64,000 nt of DNA from an uncultured Oscillospiraceae bacterium (GCA_910589155.1 CAJURY010000010.1:1-64000), one strand, 5' to 3'. Shown: positions 1-7,371, counted from the stretch's first letter. Translations and numbers: made by a program. The notes: generated by a model from the letters alone, not told the origin.

Positions 1-77
1 TAAATTGTCCAAGGTGCTTGTTCTTTCTCACGTTATTCAATTTACAAGGTACATGCATCACTCGAAAGTGCTTACGC
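1..77 (-). other. Probable rRNA-operon-type leader running off the left edge
   Basis: Read on the minus strand, this stretch contains an ACCTTGTAAATTGAATA-like string followed by an AAAGAACAAG string. It resembles the antitermination leader that precedes 16S or 23S rRNA genes in many Firmicutes. No rRNA sequence lies inside the window, so the identity is inferred from the leader style and from the two strong promoters just upstream. No open reading frame is visible here. Confidence 0.45.
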
Positions 78-188
78 ATTTTAGCACATCTTTTTAAATT
101 TGTCAAGAACTTTTTTAAATTCTTTTTAAATTCTTTGATGTCTCGCAAGTGACTTCTGAATTATATAGGATAAGTCCGCAAATGTCAA
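78..188 (-). promoter_or_regulatory. Two tandem consensus sigma-A promoters firing leftward
   Basis: The upstream promoter has a TTGACA box (183-188), a 17-base spacer and a TATAAT box (160-165). The downstream one has TTGACA (101-106), a 17-base spacer and TAAAAT (78-83). Both are read on the minus strand. Tandem near-perfect promoters with ideal spacing are typical of stable-RNA operons, which supports an rRNA or tRNA operon just outside the window. hpf ends upstream at a hairpin, so these promoters are separate from it. Confidence 0.7.
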
Positions 189-226
189 GCACTTTTTTCA
201 AAAATTCTCAAATTTTTTCAAAATTT

Positions 227-252
227 GGCGGCAGCGCTTTTGCGCTGCCGCC
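227..252 (-). terminator. Hairpin after hpf
   Basis: An 11-bp GC-rich perfect stem (GGCGGCAGCGC and its complement) has a four-base loop and lies 19 bases past the hpf stop codon. On the minus strand it is followed by an AAATTTTG tract rather than a long T run. It probably terminates hpf and insulates the strong promoters beyond. Confidence 0.6.
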
Positions 253-270
253 TGTCATGCAAAATTATTC

Positions 271-807
271 TTACTTTTCATCAACGATCAGGCCGTATCC
301 GCCGTTATTTCGCTTATAAACCACACAAAACGCACCGTTTTCATCTGCATTATGGAAAGCAAAGAAGCTGTGTCCCAGCAAATTCATCTGCAGAATTGCC
401 TCCTCCTGAGTCATAGACTTCATGGAAAACCGCTTGGTGCGCACAATTTCAAACCGATCTTCCGGTTCTTCTGGGGCGAAAGAGGAAGGCTCAATGCCGC
501 GCACAAATGCATCCTGCCGCAAACGGCGCGCCAGCCGGGTCTTATTCTTGCGAATCTGCCCCTCAATGGTCGCAACGGCGGCATCAATGGAAACAAACAT
601 ATCATGGGTGCTCTCTCTGGCACGGAAATAGGTATTGGCTGCATGAACCGTAAGTTCCACTGTGTTACGGTTCTTTTCTACAGAAAAAGCGACAAGCGCC
701 TCCGCTTCACCGTCAAAATAGCGATCCAGCTTGGCTACTTTTTTCTCCGCATAGGCGTGAACCGTGCCGGGCAGGTTGACTTTCTTTTCTTTCATCTGCA
801 TTTTCAT
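271..807 (-). CDS. hpf: Ribosome hibernation promoting factor, long form
   Basis: Long-form HPF binds the 30S decoding centre and drives 70S dimerisation into inactive 100S ribosomes in stationary phase. The protein has 178 residues, the usual size of the long form. The N-terminal S30AE domain covers about residues 1-100. A linker follows, and the C-terminal dimerisation domain covers about 118-178, with the typical KRFSMKSMTQEEAILQM segment and a FFAFHNADE stretch. The start ATG is preceded by GGAGCGACA. It is monocistronic, with its own promoter at 853-880 and a hairpin downstream. The family assignment is secure from the two-domain layout. Confidence 0.95.
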   Translation of the reverse strand: MKMQMKEKKVNLPGTVHAYAEKKVAKLDRYFDGEAEALVAFSVEKNRNTVELTVHAANTYFRARESTHDMFVSIDAAVATIEGQIRKNKTRLARRLRQDAFVRGIEPSSFAPEEPEDRFEIVRTKRFSMKSMTQEEAILQMNLLGHSFFAFHNADENGAFCVVYKRNNGGYGLIVDEK

Positions 808-852
808 AATATTGTCGCTCCTTTCGTTGAACCTTTTATCCGGTTCATCTAA

Positions 853-880
853 ACTATAGCACCAATTTATGAATTGACAA
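853..880 (-). promoter_or_regulatory. hpf promoter
   Basis: On the minus strand, TTGTCA (875-880) and TATAGT (853-858) are separated by 16 bases, about 45 bases upstream of the hpf start codon. The match to sigma-A is good. No sigma-B-type or sigma-H-type site was recognised. Confidence 0.55.
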
Positions 881-905
881 GGGGTATTTTGTAAATTTTG
901 TGTAA

Positions 906-1433
906 TTATGTTTCGTCCAGTAGTTCCGTCATTACCATGTTATACAAAATTTCCGCTTTTTGCTGAAACGACTCGGCAAGATAGCGCGCCTGCCGCTGAT
1001 CCGGCGCGGTGAGTTCCAAGGTCATGAGATTTCCCTTTTCATCGTCCAGCGCCAGTAAGACAGACTGCTCTCCGGATTCCCTGGGAATAATCTGGGTTTT
1101 TACGAAGCTGTTCCGGTGTATCTTCCGGTTAAATCGCGCCACGGCGGATTCCGCCTTCACCTTTACCGTATAGGCGATGGAGTCTTCTGTCACCCCGCCG
1201 TCTTGTCGGCCTTTTTCCGTAATTTCGTATTTTTCCCCTTCCATCTGACGCAAATGCCCGGACGCAACCATTTCAGGTACGGCGGTGCAAACGTCAAAAT
1301 AACTCAGACACTCGTCCTGATAGCAAAGCTCGTATAATTCCTGCATGGTTGCCGGATAATTCAGCCGGGCGGTGACAAACAAAATCAAAACCTTTACATC
1401 CATCATATCGTGAATAAAACCCAATCGCTGCAC
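906..1433 (-). CDS. DUF4364 family protein (winged-helix-like)
   Basis: The product of 175 residues resembles the DUF4364 family, which is common in Clostridia and has no established function. The N-terminal half (about residues 1-75, beginning VQRLGFIHDMMDVKVLILF) looks like a winged helix with a DNA-binding-type fold. The C-terminal half is a mixed alpha/beta domain. I chose a GTG start because a perfect AGGAGG lies seven bases upstream; a longer frame reaching 1493 has no such site. It lies 66 bases downstream of the NUDIX gene on the same strand, so the two may be co-transcribed. A transcription-regulator role is an inference from the fold only. Confidence 0.75.
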   Translation of the reverse strand: MQRLGFIHDMMDVKVLILFVTARLNYPATMQELYELCYQDECLSYFDVCTAVPEMVASGHLRQMEGEKYEITEKGRQDGGVTEDSIAYTVKVKAESAVARFNRKIHRNSFVKTQIIPRESGEQSVLLALDDEKGNLMTLELTAPDQRQARYLAESFQQKAEILYNMVMTELLDET

Positions 1434-1499
1434 AAGGACACCTCCTGTTGCTTCTTTTGTACTTATTATACCGTAGTACAAAGGAAAATACAAGCGGTT

Positions 1500-1979
1500 T
1501 CAAATTTCTATGGTGACAATCTGTTTCACCTCTTTGACAGGGCGGCGCAATTCTTCCTTGAAAAAAGCGGGGTAATACTTCCAGTTCTCCTCCAAGTCTA
1601 CCCAAACAAGGCGCTCTTTGCTATGGTCGTCTGTAAAGCTGCCGCAAACCGGCGAAAAATCCTCCGGCGTCTTCATATAATAGAAGAAAGAAATTTCATG
1701 CACCTTTCTTCCGGCTACCTTTCCAGCGTCCCCCACAAAAAAATTTTCATGCACGAAACCAAGCCGATCGATTTCCATCCTCACACCGGTTTCTTCATAG
1801 ACCTCCCGGCGAACCGCCTCTTCCGCAGTTTCCCCAAAGCGGATTCGCCCACCTACAGAATACAGATAATCTGCCCGTTCATTTCCGACCATTAAAACAC
1901 GGCGCTCTTTTAAAATAATCGCGCCGACACGCAGGTTTAAAACGCCGTCCTTTGTAAAAACCGTCAGGTCACGTCCCAT
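1500..1979 (-). CDS. NUDIX hydrolase
   Basis: A 159-residue NUDIX phosphohydrolase. The full Nudix box (GX5EX7REUXEEXGU) is present at about residues 47-69, running from GRIRFGE to REVYEETGV, so the metal-binding glutamates are intact. The substrate cannot be read from sequence. The N-terminal beta strand (LNLRVGAIIL) and the YLYSVGGRI strand fit a MutT-like housecleaning or nucleotide-sugar hydrolase. I chose the ATG at 1979 because GGAAGGCGG sits seven bases before it; an upstream GTG at 1997 lies inside that ribosome binding site. It is divergent from dpaA. Confidence 0.85.
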   Translation of the reverse strand: MGRDLTVFTKDGVLNLRVGAIILKERRVLMVGNERADYLYSVGGRIRFGETAEEAVRREVYEETGVRMEIDRLGFVHENFFVGDAGKVAGRKVHEISFFYYMKTPEDFSPVCGSFTDDHSKERLVWVDLEENWKYYPAFFKEELRRPVKEVKQIVTIEI

Positions 1980-2054
1980 TTTTAAACCGCCTTCCACGAT
2001 TTTCTCCGATTATATAACAGTTTGCGGAGAAAGACAAGCTTTTGCTCTTTTTTC

Positions 2055-2082
2055 ACACAATGCTTCTGCGGCGCATACACTG
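2055..2082 (+). promoter_or_regulatory. Possible sigma-K promoter of dpaAB
   Basis: CATACACTG (2074-2082) resembles the sigma-K -10 box CATANNNTA, with AC dinucleotides 15 and 17 bases upstream matching the weak -35 element. It ends 17 bases before the dpaA start codon. dpaAB is expressed late in the mother cell under sigma-K in Bacillus. The motif is short and the last position deviates, so this is only suggestive. Confidence 0.35.
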
Positions 2083-2099
2083 TTTGCAGAGGTGATGGT

Positions 2100-2873
2100 A
2101 TGAACGAAATATTGGGGTTCGCCGGAGGCGACAGCCGAATGCAGTGGGCAAGGCGGTACATAGAACAAGCGGGCTATGAAACCGCCGATTTTCCATCAGA
2201 AACCGCGACCCACCTGATTTTGCCCCTGCCGGCTTTTGACAAGGAAGGAAATGTAACAGGCGGTCTGCCTTTTTCCAACCTTCTATCGCAGATTTCTCCA
2301 GGAACGCATATTCTTGGTGGAAAATTAGGCGAACAGGGGAAGCTTTTTGCGAAAAAAGGCTGCGAAGTGACGGATTATTTTCTGGATGAAAAGCTTACCG
2401 CCGAAAACGCGGCCATCACGGCGGAAGGGGCTGTTCAGCTTGCCATGTCCGCCCTGCCCGTAACGCTGCGGGGCAGTCAGGCGTTGGTGATTGGTTGGGG
2501 TCGCATTGGGCAGCTTCTTTGCAAATATTTAAGCGGCCTCGGCTGCGAGGTCACGGCAGCCGCTCGAAAAAAGCGGGATCTTGCTATGATCGAAGCCCTG
2601 GGCTATACCGCCGAGGAAACCGGCGTATACCGCAAAGGACTGAGCCGCTACCGGGTGATTTTCAACACGGTTCCCGCCCCTGTGATGGACGCGAAACAGG
2701 TTGCGGAAACCTGGCCGGACTGCTTGCTGGTGGAATTGTCCTCCGGGGGCAAAATGGAAAACGCCGTTGGGCGGCAGATGCTTCCGGCCGGTGGACTGCC
2801 TGGAAAAACCGCCCCGGAAACAGCGGGCATTTTAATCGGAAAAACCATTTTGCGTTTGCTGCAAAAAGATTAG
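2100..2873 (+). CDS. dpaA: Dipicolinate synthase subunit A
   Basis: Subunit A of the mother-cell enzyme that oxidises a dihydrodipicolinate-type intermediate to dipicolinic acid, the spore-core chelator of calcium. The protein has 257 residues, close to the roughly 290 usual for SpoVFA. An N-terminal domain (MNEILGFAGGDSRMQ) is followed by a Rossmann NAD(P)-binding domain from about residue 115, with the nucleotide loop GWGRIGQLLC. The ATG at 2100 follows GAGGTGA; a longer in-frame extension from 2022 has no ribosome binding site and reads unlike the family. dpaB begins ten bases later. The pair identifies the organism as a likely endospore former. Confidence 0.93.
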   Translation: MNEILGFAGGDSRMQWARRYIEQAGYETADFPSETATHLILPLPAFDKEGNVTGGLPFSNLLSQISPGTHILGGKLGEQGKLFAKKGCEVTDYFLDEKLTAENAAITAEGAVQLAMSALPVTLRGSQALVIGWGRIGQLLCKYLSGLGCEVTAAARKKRDLAMIEALGYTAEETGVYRKGLSRYRVIFNTVPAPVMDAKQVAETWPDCLLVELSSGGKMENAVGRQMLPAGGLPGKTAPETAGILIGKTILRLLQKD

Positions 2874-2882
2874 GAGGAAGCT

Positions 2883-3452
2883 ATGGAAAAAAATGTAGGA
2901 TTCGCCCTTTGCGGGTCATTTTGCACCTTTTCGAAAGCATTTCCTGCCATGGAGCAGGTAAAAAAGCAGTTCGGTACAGTTTTGCCTATTTTTTCACCGG
3001 CGGCGGCAAGCATTGACACCCGCTTTGGCAAAGCCGCCGATCATCTGCGCCGGGCGGAGGAAATCTGCGGCAGACCGCCCTTTACCACCTTGCAGGAGGT
3101 AGAGCCAATCGGCCCGAAAGGGCTTTTGGACGCCCTGGTGGTAGCCCCTTGCACCGGGAACACCCTGGCAAAATTAGCCCACGGCATCGCGGATACTTCC
3201 GTGACCATGGCGGTGAAAAGCCATTTGCGCAACGGCAGGCCGGTGATTTTAGCCGTATCCACCAATGATGGATTGGGCGCGGCGGCGGAAAACATCGGCA
3301 GGCTTCTGGCCAGGCGGCATATTTACTTTGTGCCTTTCGGACAGGATGACCCTGTGGAAAAACCTGCCAGTCTGGTAGCGGACTTCACAAAGGTGGCGGA
3401 AACCGTCGCCGCCGCGCTGGAGGGCAGACAGATTCAGCCGGTGCTGATTTAA
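2883..3452 (+). CDS. dpaB: Dipicolinate synthase subunit B
   Basis: The 189-residue flavoprotein-like subunit B (SpoVFB) pairs with DpaA in dipicolinate synthesis. It shows the opening motif GFALCGSFCTF and the flavoprotein segment VVAPCTGNTLAKLAHGIADT, as in the Dfp/UbiX-like fold. AGGAGG precedes the ATG by five bases, and the gene follows dpaA after ten bases, so the two form one operon. The length matches the family. Downstream begins the 598-bp inverted-repeat element. Confidence 0.95.
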   Translation: MEKNVGFALCGSFCTFSKAFPAMEQVKKQFGTVLPIFSPAAASIDTRFGKAADHLRRAEEICGRPPFTTLQEVEPIGPKGLLDALVVAPCTGNTLAKLAHGIADTSVTMAVKSHLRNGRPVILAVSTNDGLGAAAENIGRLLARRHIYFVPFGQDDPVEKPASLVADFTKVAETVAAALEGRQIQPVLI

Positions 3453-3461
3453 ATCATTTTT

Positions 3462-4059
3462 CGGCTCAAAGCAAAGCTTTGAGCCGATCAGCCTGTCAAA
3501 AAAAGTACACTTCCAGAAATAAAAATACATAATCTATAGTAGCAACTTGCAAAAAGTACGGTGTAAACTTTCCGTGGAAATCATTGGCAGTATGGCGTCA
3601 GATCAGACTCCAATCTGCATCTTTTCGTGCCTGCACGAAAAGAATGCCAATTTTGCCGATCTTCCTTTTGGTATTCGAGGTAGTCCGAGGCGGCATTTGT
3701 ACATGATATGAAAACGCAACTATTACCAGATTTTGCAAGGGAGCGATCGCTCGGTGGGCGCGCTGGCGCGCCGTGAGTAACGAAATGCTTTGCGCTAGAC
3801 GGCGCGCAACGAGTTTCAGTTTTGCAAAGCGACGGAAATGCACCGCCGCCCGGCTCCAATGGGTTCCGGGCCGCAGCCCGGCGGCTTTTGGTGACTTTTC
3901 GCCGGAGAAAAGTCACCCCCCGGAGGGTACGGCACGAAAATAAGGAACAAGCCGTAATCAAAATGCAAAATGAAGGATTTTGTTTTCAATCCTTCATTTT
4001 CAAAGTACATATTTAGGTTTTTTGACAGGCTGTTCGGCTCAAAGCAAAGCTTTGAGCCG
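3462..4059. repeat. 598-bp inverted-repeat-bounded, structured noncoding element
   Basis: The two ends carry the same 25-base hairpin (CGGCTCAAAG, CAAAG loop, CTTTGAGCCG; 3462-3486 and 4035-4059). Next to each, in inverted orientation, lies a shared segment reading ATCAGCCTGTCAAAAAA (3487-3503) and TTTTTTGACAGGCTGTT (4018-4034). Together they form imperfect terminal inverted repeats of about 42 bases. The interior has many internal hairpins: a TTCGTG/CACGAA stem near 3640, GGGAGCGATCGCTC near 3741, GGCGCGCTGGCGCGCC near 3757, a GGTGACTTTTC/GAAAAGTCACC stem near 3890-3920 and a GAAGGATT/AATCCTTC stem near 3972. No convincing gene lies inside. It resembles a non-autonomous mobile element (MITE) or a structured RNA locus. 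The flanks share a short ATTTT, which may be a target duplication but is too AT-rich to be decisive. Confidence 0.6.
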
Positions 4060-4077
4060 ATTTTATTATTCACTATA

Positions 4078-4239
4078 TCAACTTTCCTTTGCGGATACCT
4101 TTATTACAAATGCGCTCCCATCAGCCATTACAACTGTAAAAACGCTGTTGCAATCCTCCGTTGTAATATCCGCGATCTCCAGTTCCTCGCTTTCATTCAG
4201 TAAATCAAACAGCTTGTCTTTGAAGTAATTTAACGTCAC
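4078..4239 (-). CDS. Small acidic protein of 53 residues, unknown function
   Basis: A short reading frame with a GTG start and a GGGAGG ribosome binding site seven bases upstream encodes a soluble protein beginning TLNYFKDKLFDLLNESEELE and ending in a basic VIKVSAKES tail. It is rich in Asp/Glu with a predicted helix then beta strands. Codon periodicity and the ribosome binding site make it a credible gene. It is transcribed divergently from the HTH gene at 4344, and a perfect palindrome lies between them. The arrangement is that of a small regulated module. I do not recognise the family. A toxin, antitoxin or phage-type accessory role cannot be told from sequence. Confidence 0.6.
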   Translation of the reverse strand: MTLNYFKDKLFDLLNESEELEIADITTEDCNSVFTVVMADGSAFVIKVSAKES

Positions 4240-4270
4240 TGCGCAGTCCTCCCTTCCATTGCTATTTCTT

Positions 4271-4294
4271 ATATGGTGCGTACACGCACCATAT
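4271..4294. promoter_or_regulatory. Perfect 24-bp palindrome, probable operator
   Basis: ATATGGTGCG and its exact complement CGCACCATAT flank a TACA centre, in the gap between the divergent 53-residue gene and the HTH gene. Two ten-base half-sites fit binding by a dimeric Cro/CI-type repressor such as the adjacent HTH protein. It overlaps the expected promoter zone for both directions. Confidence 0.6.
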
Positions 4295-4343
4295 TATTAT
4301 AGAGCATAAGCGCATAAAATACAAGAGGAATGGGGGGAGCTGT

Positions 4344-4550
4344 ATGATAACCTATGATCGACTTTGGATAACGTTGAAAAAGAAAAATATCAGTCAATAT
4401 AGACTTATCAAGGACTATGGCATTGATAAAGCACGGCTTCACCGTTTACGGAAGAATATGGTGGTAAAAACGATAATTTTAGACCGACTGTGCCAGATTC
4501 TGGACTGCCCGATTGAAGAAATTATGGAATATATTCCCGATACAAAATAA
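4344..4550 (+). CDS. Cro/CI-type helix-turn-helix regulator, 68 residues
   Basis: A stand-alone XRE/Cro-type DNA-binding domain. The helix-turn-helix spans about residues 16-37 (SQYRLIKDYGIDKARLHRLR). It is followed by the LDRLCQILDCPIEEIMEYI helix pair typical of the YozG-like small HTH family. No effector domain is present. A GGGGGAGC ribosome binding site precedes the ATG. It faces away from the 53-residue gene, and the intervening palindrome is its likely operator, suggesting autoregulation. A terminator follows at once, so it is monocistronic. Confidence 0.85.
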   Translation: MITYDRLWITLKKKNISQYRLIKDYGIDKARLHRLRKNMVVKTIILDRLCQILDCPIEEIMEYIPDTK

Positions 4551-4552
4551 AT

Positions 4553-4590
4553 GGCATTGCAGTGAAAAACTTCTGCAATGCCGCTTTTTA
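4553..4590 (+). terminator. Rho-independent terminator of the HTH gene
   Basis: GGCATTGCAG pairs with CTGCAATGCC across a 13-base loop, followed by GCTTTTTA. It starts two bases after the HTH stop codon. Confidence 0.8.
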
Positions 4591-4649
4591 TTTGACTTTT
4601 GGCGAGTTTTTTGCTATGCTGGAAAAAACTTTTTCAGGAGGATTGAAAA

Positions 4650-5141
4650 GTGTTTCGAGAAATGCGGCGAAAAAAGCAGCTTTTGCCAGAGGATGCCTGC
4701 CTTGCCATTTTAAAAAAAGGAACTTCCGGCGTGCTTGCGGTTTTGGGCGACGATGCGTACCCCTATGCCGTTCCCCTGAGTTATGTCTACCATGCCGGCA
4801 AGCTGTATTTTCACTGCGCCAAGGCCGGGCACAAGCTGGACGCCATTCAAAGCAATCCCAAAGCGTCTTTTTGCGTTGTGGCGCAAGATGAAATTGTCCC
4901 GGAGAAATTCACCACCTATTTTCAAAGCGTGATTGCCTTCGGCAAGGTGCGCATTTTAGAAAACGGAGAGGAAAAGCGGGAGGCCATCTCGCTTCTGGCG
5001 GAAAAATACGCCCCCGGCGGCGCGGGAAAACAGGCGGAAATTGAGAAGGGGTGGAACGCCCTTTGTATGCTGGAAATGCAGATCGAACACCTAACCGGGA
5101 AGCAGGCGATTGAGCTTGCAAAATCCCATGGTATGCCGTAG
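4650..5141 (+). CDS. Pyridoxamine 5'-phosphate oxidase-family flavoprotein (NimA-like)
   Basis: A 163-residue protein of the PNPOx-like split-barrel flavin-binding superfamily, in the branch that includes 5-nitroimidazole reductases. The opening MFREMRRKKQLLPEDACLAIL and the barrel strands with YPYAVPLSYVY and GKLYFHCAKAGHKLD match that branch; the HKLD segment contributes to FMN binding. Such proteins bind FMN and reduce small substrates or act in redox detoxification, but the substrate here is unknown. The GTG start is chosen because AGGAGG lies eight bases upstream. It is flanked by a terminator upstream and intergenic repeats downstream, so it is a single-gene unit. Confidence 0.85.
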   Translation: MFREMRRKKQLLPEDACLAILKKGTSGVLAVLGDDAYPYAVPLSYVYHAGKLYFHCAKAGHKLDAIQSNPKASFCVVAQDEIVPEKFTTYFQSVIAFGKVRILENGEEKREAISLLAEKYAPGGAGKQAEIEKGWNALCMLEMQIEHLTGKQAIELAKSHGMP

Positions 5142-5305
5142 GGGCGGATCTATGCGTCCGCCCGTTACAGCCTGTCAAATTTCCGATGCAGAAGGTGCTT
5201 ACCGGCGGACGAACACGCAGGTTCGCCCCTGCGTCGCTATTTGGTGGCACAAGGCGTAGCAAGCACCGCTGTAAATAGATTGCCACATCGGCTGCACCTT
5301 TTTCA
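5139..5305. repeat. Dispersed repeat cluster (families A and B)
   Basis: A TAGGGGCGGATCTATGCGTC unit ending in CGCCCGTTAC (5139-5167) is followed by an inverted degenerate copy (5201-5235) ending TTCGCCCCTGCG. The same head-to-head pair recurs at 58912-58995. A second segment (about 5236-5305) with GATTGCCACATCGGCTGCA resembles the repeat at 15096-15187. No gene lies in this gap. Confidence 0.65.
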
Positions 5306-5334
5306 ATGCCAGACGGACCTTTCGACCGTCACAA

Positions 5335-5366
5335 TTACCGCCCGGCGCGTTTGCGCCGGGCGGTAA
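5335..5366. terminator. Strong stem-loop at the 3' end of purA
   Basis: A 14-bp perfect stem (TTACCGCCCGGCGC and its complement) has a GTTT loop, six bases beyond the purA stop codon. On the minus strand no clean T run follows, so it may act as an RNA-stabilising hairpin as much as a terminator. Confidence 0.55.
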
Positions 5367-5371
5367 AATTT

Positions 5372-6643
5372 TTATCGATGAATAATTTCCTGCCGGCCGG
5401 GGCCGTTGGACACCATGGAAATCCGCACGCCAATCTGCGCTTCGATGAACTCCACATAGTTGCGGCATGCCTCCGGCAGATCCTCATACCGGGTAATACC
5501 GCGAATATCGCAGTTCCAGCCAGGCAGCACCTTCCACACAGGCTTGCACCGCTCCAAAACGCGGCTGGCCGGGAAGTCCGTCACAACCTCGCCGTCTACC
5601 TCATAGCCCACGCACACAGGAATTTCCTTCAAATAGCCCAATGCGTCCACAACGGTTAGGGCAACTTCCGTAGCGCTTTGCACCTGCACGCCGTACCGCG
5701 TAGCCACACAGTCGAACCAGCCCACCCGGCGGGGACGGCCGGTAGTCGCGCCAAATTCGCCCTTATCGCCGCCCCGCAGCCGCAGTTCCTGGGCTTCATC
5801 CCCAAAAATCTCGCTGACAAAAGCCCCCGCGCCTACCGCGCTGGAATAGGCTTTCACCACGCAAACGATATTTTGAATGGCGTAAGGAGCCAGCCCCGCG
5901 CCGATTGCGCCGTAGCCCGCCAGGGTATGAGAGGACGTTACCATGGGATAGATACCGAAATCGGGATCCTTCATGGAACCAAGCTGGCCTTCCAGCAAAA
6001 TATGCTTGCCTTCCGCCTGCGCCTGCCGCAAGAACCGGAAGGTATCGCCCACATAAGGCGCAATGCCGTCCCGGAGTACGCGCAGTTCGTCAAAAATCTG
6101 CACCGCGTCCAGCTCCGGCTTGTGATACAAATGCTTCAAGGTTACATTTTTGACTTCCAATACCCGCTTCAGCTTGTCCAAGGCGTAACTTTCATCAAAC
6201 AACTCCTGTATCTGGAAGCCAATTTTGGAAAATTTATCCGCATAAAAAGGCGCGATGCCAGACTTGGTAGACCCAAAGGAATGACCGCCCAGCCGCTCTT
6301 CCTCGTATGCGTCAAACAGAACGTGGTAAGGCATCACCACCTGGGTGCGGTCGGACACCATGAGCTGCGGCTCCACGCCGGAAGCCTTGAGGGAGTCTAC
6401 CTCGCTCAGAAATTTCGCCATATCCAAGGCAACGCCGTTGCCGATAATATTGGTGATATTTTTATGAAATACGCCGGAAGGAAGCTGATGCAGGGCAAAG
6501 CGACCATACTCGTTAATGATGGTATGTCCGGCATTGCTGCCGCCTTGAAAGCGGATCACCACGTCGGCGGTTTCCGCCAGAACGTCCGTAATTTTGCCCT
6601 TTCCCTCATCGCCCCAGTTGGCGCCTACGATCGCACGAACCAT
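5372..6643 (-). CDS. purA: Adenylosuccinate synthetase
   Basis: Joins IMP and aspartate using GTP, the first committed step from IMP to AMP in the cytoplasm. The 423 residues match the family. The N-terminal P-loop GANWGDEGKGKITDVLAE carries the catalytic Asp and Lys, NAGHTI follows at about residue 38-43, and the substrate loop GATTGRPRRVGWFDCVA lies near residues 298-314. GGAGG precedes the ATG. It is apparently monocistronic, with its own promoter and a downstream stem-loop. No purine riboswitch was seen in its short leader. Confidence 0.97.
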   Translation of the reverse strand: MVRAIVGANWGDEGKGKITDVLAETADVVIRFQGGSNAGHTIINEYGRFALHQLPSGVFHKNITNIIGNGVALDMAKFLSEVDSLKASGVEPQLMVSDRTQVVMPYHVLFDAYEEERLGGHSFGSTKSGIAPFYADKFSKIGFQIQELFDESYALDKLKRVLEVKNVTLKHLYHKPELDAVQIFDELRVLRDGIAPYVGDTFRFLRQAQAEGKHILLEGQLGSMKDPDFGIYPMVTSSHTLAGYGAIGAGLAPYAIQNIVCVVKAYSSAVGAGAFVSEIFGDEAQELRLRGGDKGEFGATTGRPRRVGWFDCVATRYGVQVQSATEVALTVVDALGYLKEIPVCVGYEVDGEVVTDFPASRVLERCKPVWKVLPGWNCDIRGITRYEDLPEACRNYVEFIEAQIGVRISMVSNGPGRQEIIHR

Positions 6644-6682
6644 TTTTCTTTACCTCCGTAATCGGATTTTGTCACGAGGTAT

Positions 6683-6711
6683 AGTATAGCATAAAAATTT
6701 CTGAAAGTAAA
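6683..6711 (-). promoter_or_regulatory. purA promoter
   Basis: On the minus strand, TATACT (6683-6688) lies 17 bases from a weak TTTACT -35 box (6706-6711), about 40 bases before the purA start. Confidence 0.45.
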
Positions 6712-6732
6712 TAATTCTTCCGAAAAAAAGCG

Positions 6733-7353
6733 CTATTTCCCCATTTCCTCCTCCAATCGGCGGGTAAGCTCGGCAGCAACATAAAAGGTAGTTTCAAAAT
6801 GAATAAACCTTGTGGTGTTCCTGTCCCACAAAAAATACAGCGACGCGGGAAACTCCTCGTCCGCGTCCCAAAAAACAAGGCGCACCGGCAGGCAGTCGAA
6901 AGCGGGCAGCTCATAGGCCACGTCGCCTTTCCCCGCCGGCTTGCCGCCCAGTTTTTCGCAGGCTTTCGCCAACTGCGCGCCTTTTCCGGCAAAATAAGCC
7001 GCGTTGCCGGAAAACAGCTCGTTGCCCGGCGACCCCGCAATGGCTACGCCGGGCAGGCTCTTACAGGTAACATAGTTGCCGGACAGGCGGCAGTCCGGCC
7101 TGGAGCAGCACAAAAGGTCGTAAATGGACATAGCCTCGTTGTAATTTCCCTCGGCCACCTGCAAAAAACCGTCCTCCGACCACTCCACAAGCCCCGTTTG
7201 CCGGGAAATCCGGTAGTCCCTTCCGGCAAACCGGATGTATAAATATGCATTATCATGGGCAAGCCCAAATTTTGCAATCATTTTTTCCTGATCGTAATCC
7301 AGAAAGTGCTTTTGCATTTTCTGTTTGGTAATTTCATAGTTGGAAATCGCCAT
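6733..7353 (-). CDS. DUF3786 domain protein
   Basis: A 206-residue protein resembling DUF3786, a family found in anaerobes, including corrinoid-using and Wood-Ljungdahl organisms, without a proven function. Features include FAGRDYRISRQTGLVEW near the N-terminus, the central SIYDLLCCSRPDCRLSGNYV segment with three cysteines, and the C-terminal VFWDADEEFPASLYFLWDRN typical of the family. GGAGG precedes the ATG. It lies downstream of the mrp gene on the same strand but behind a terminator, so it probably has its own transcription. No signal peptide or membrane segment is seen. Confidence 0.75.
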   Translation of the reverse strand: MAISNYEITKQKMQKHFLDYDQEKMIAKFGLAHDNAYLYIRFAGRDYRISRQTGLVEWSEDGFLQVAEGNYNEAMSIYDLLCCSRPDCRLSGNYVTCKSLPGVAIAGSPGNELFSGNAAYFAGKGAQLAKACEKLGGKPAGKGDVAYELPAFDCLPVRLVFWDADEEFPASLYFLWDRNTTRFIHFETTFYVAAELTRRLEEEMGK

Positions 7354-7371
7354 AGGTGCCTCCTTTGCAAA

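Noticed and set aside
3581..3961. 126-residue minus-strand frame inside the 598-bp element
   Set aside because: It spans several perfect hairpins, is Arg/Ser-rich low-complexity in part and has no ribosome binding site. It is more likely noncoding structure, although the C-terminal part should be checked by tBLASTn.
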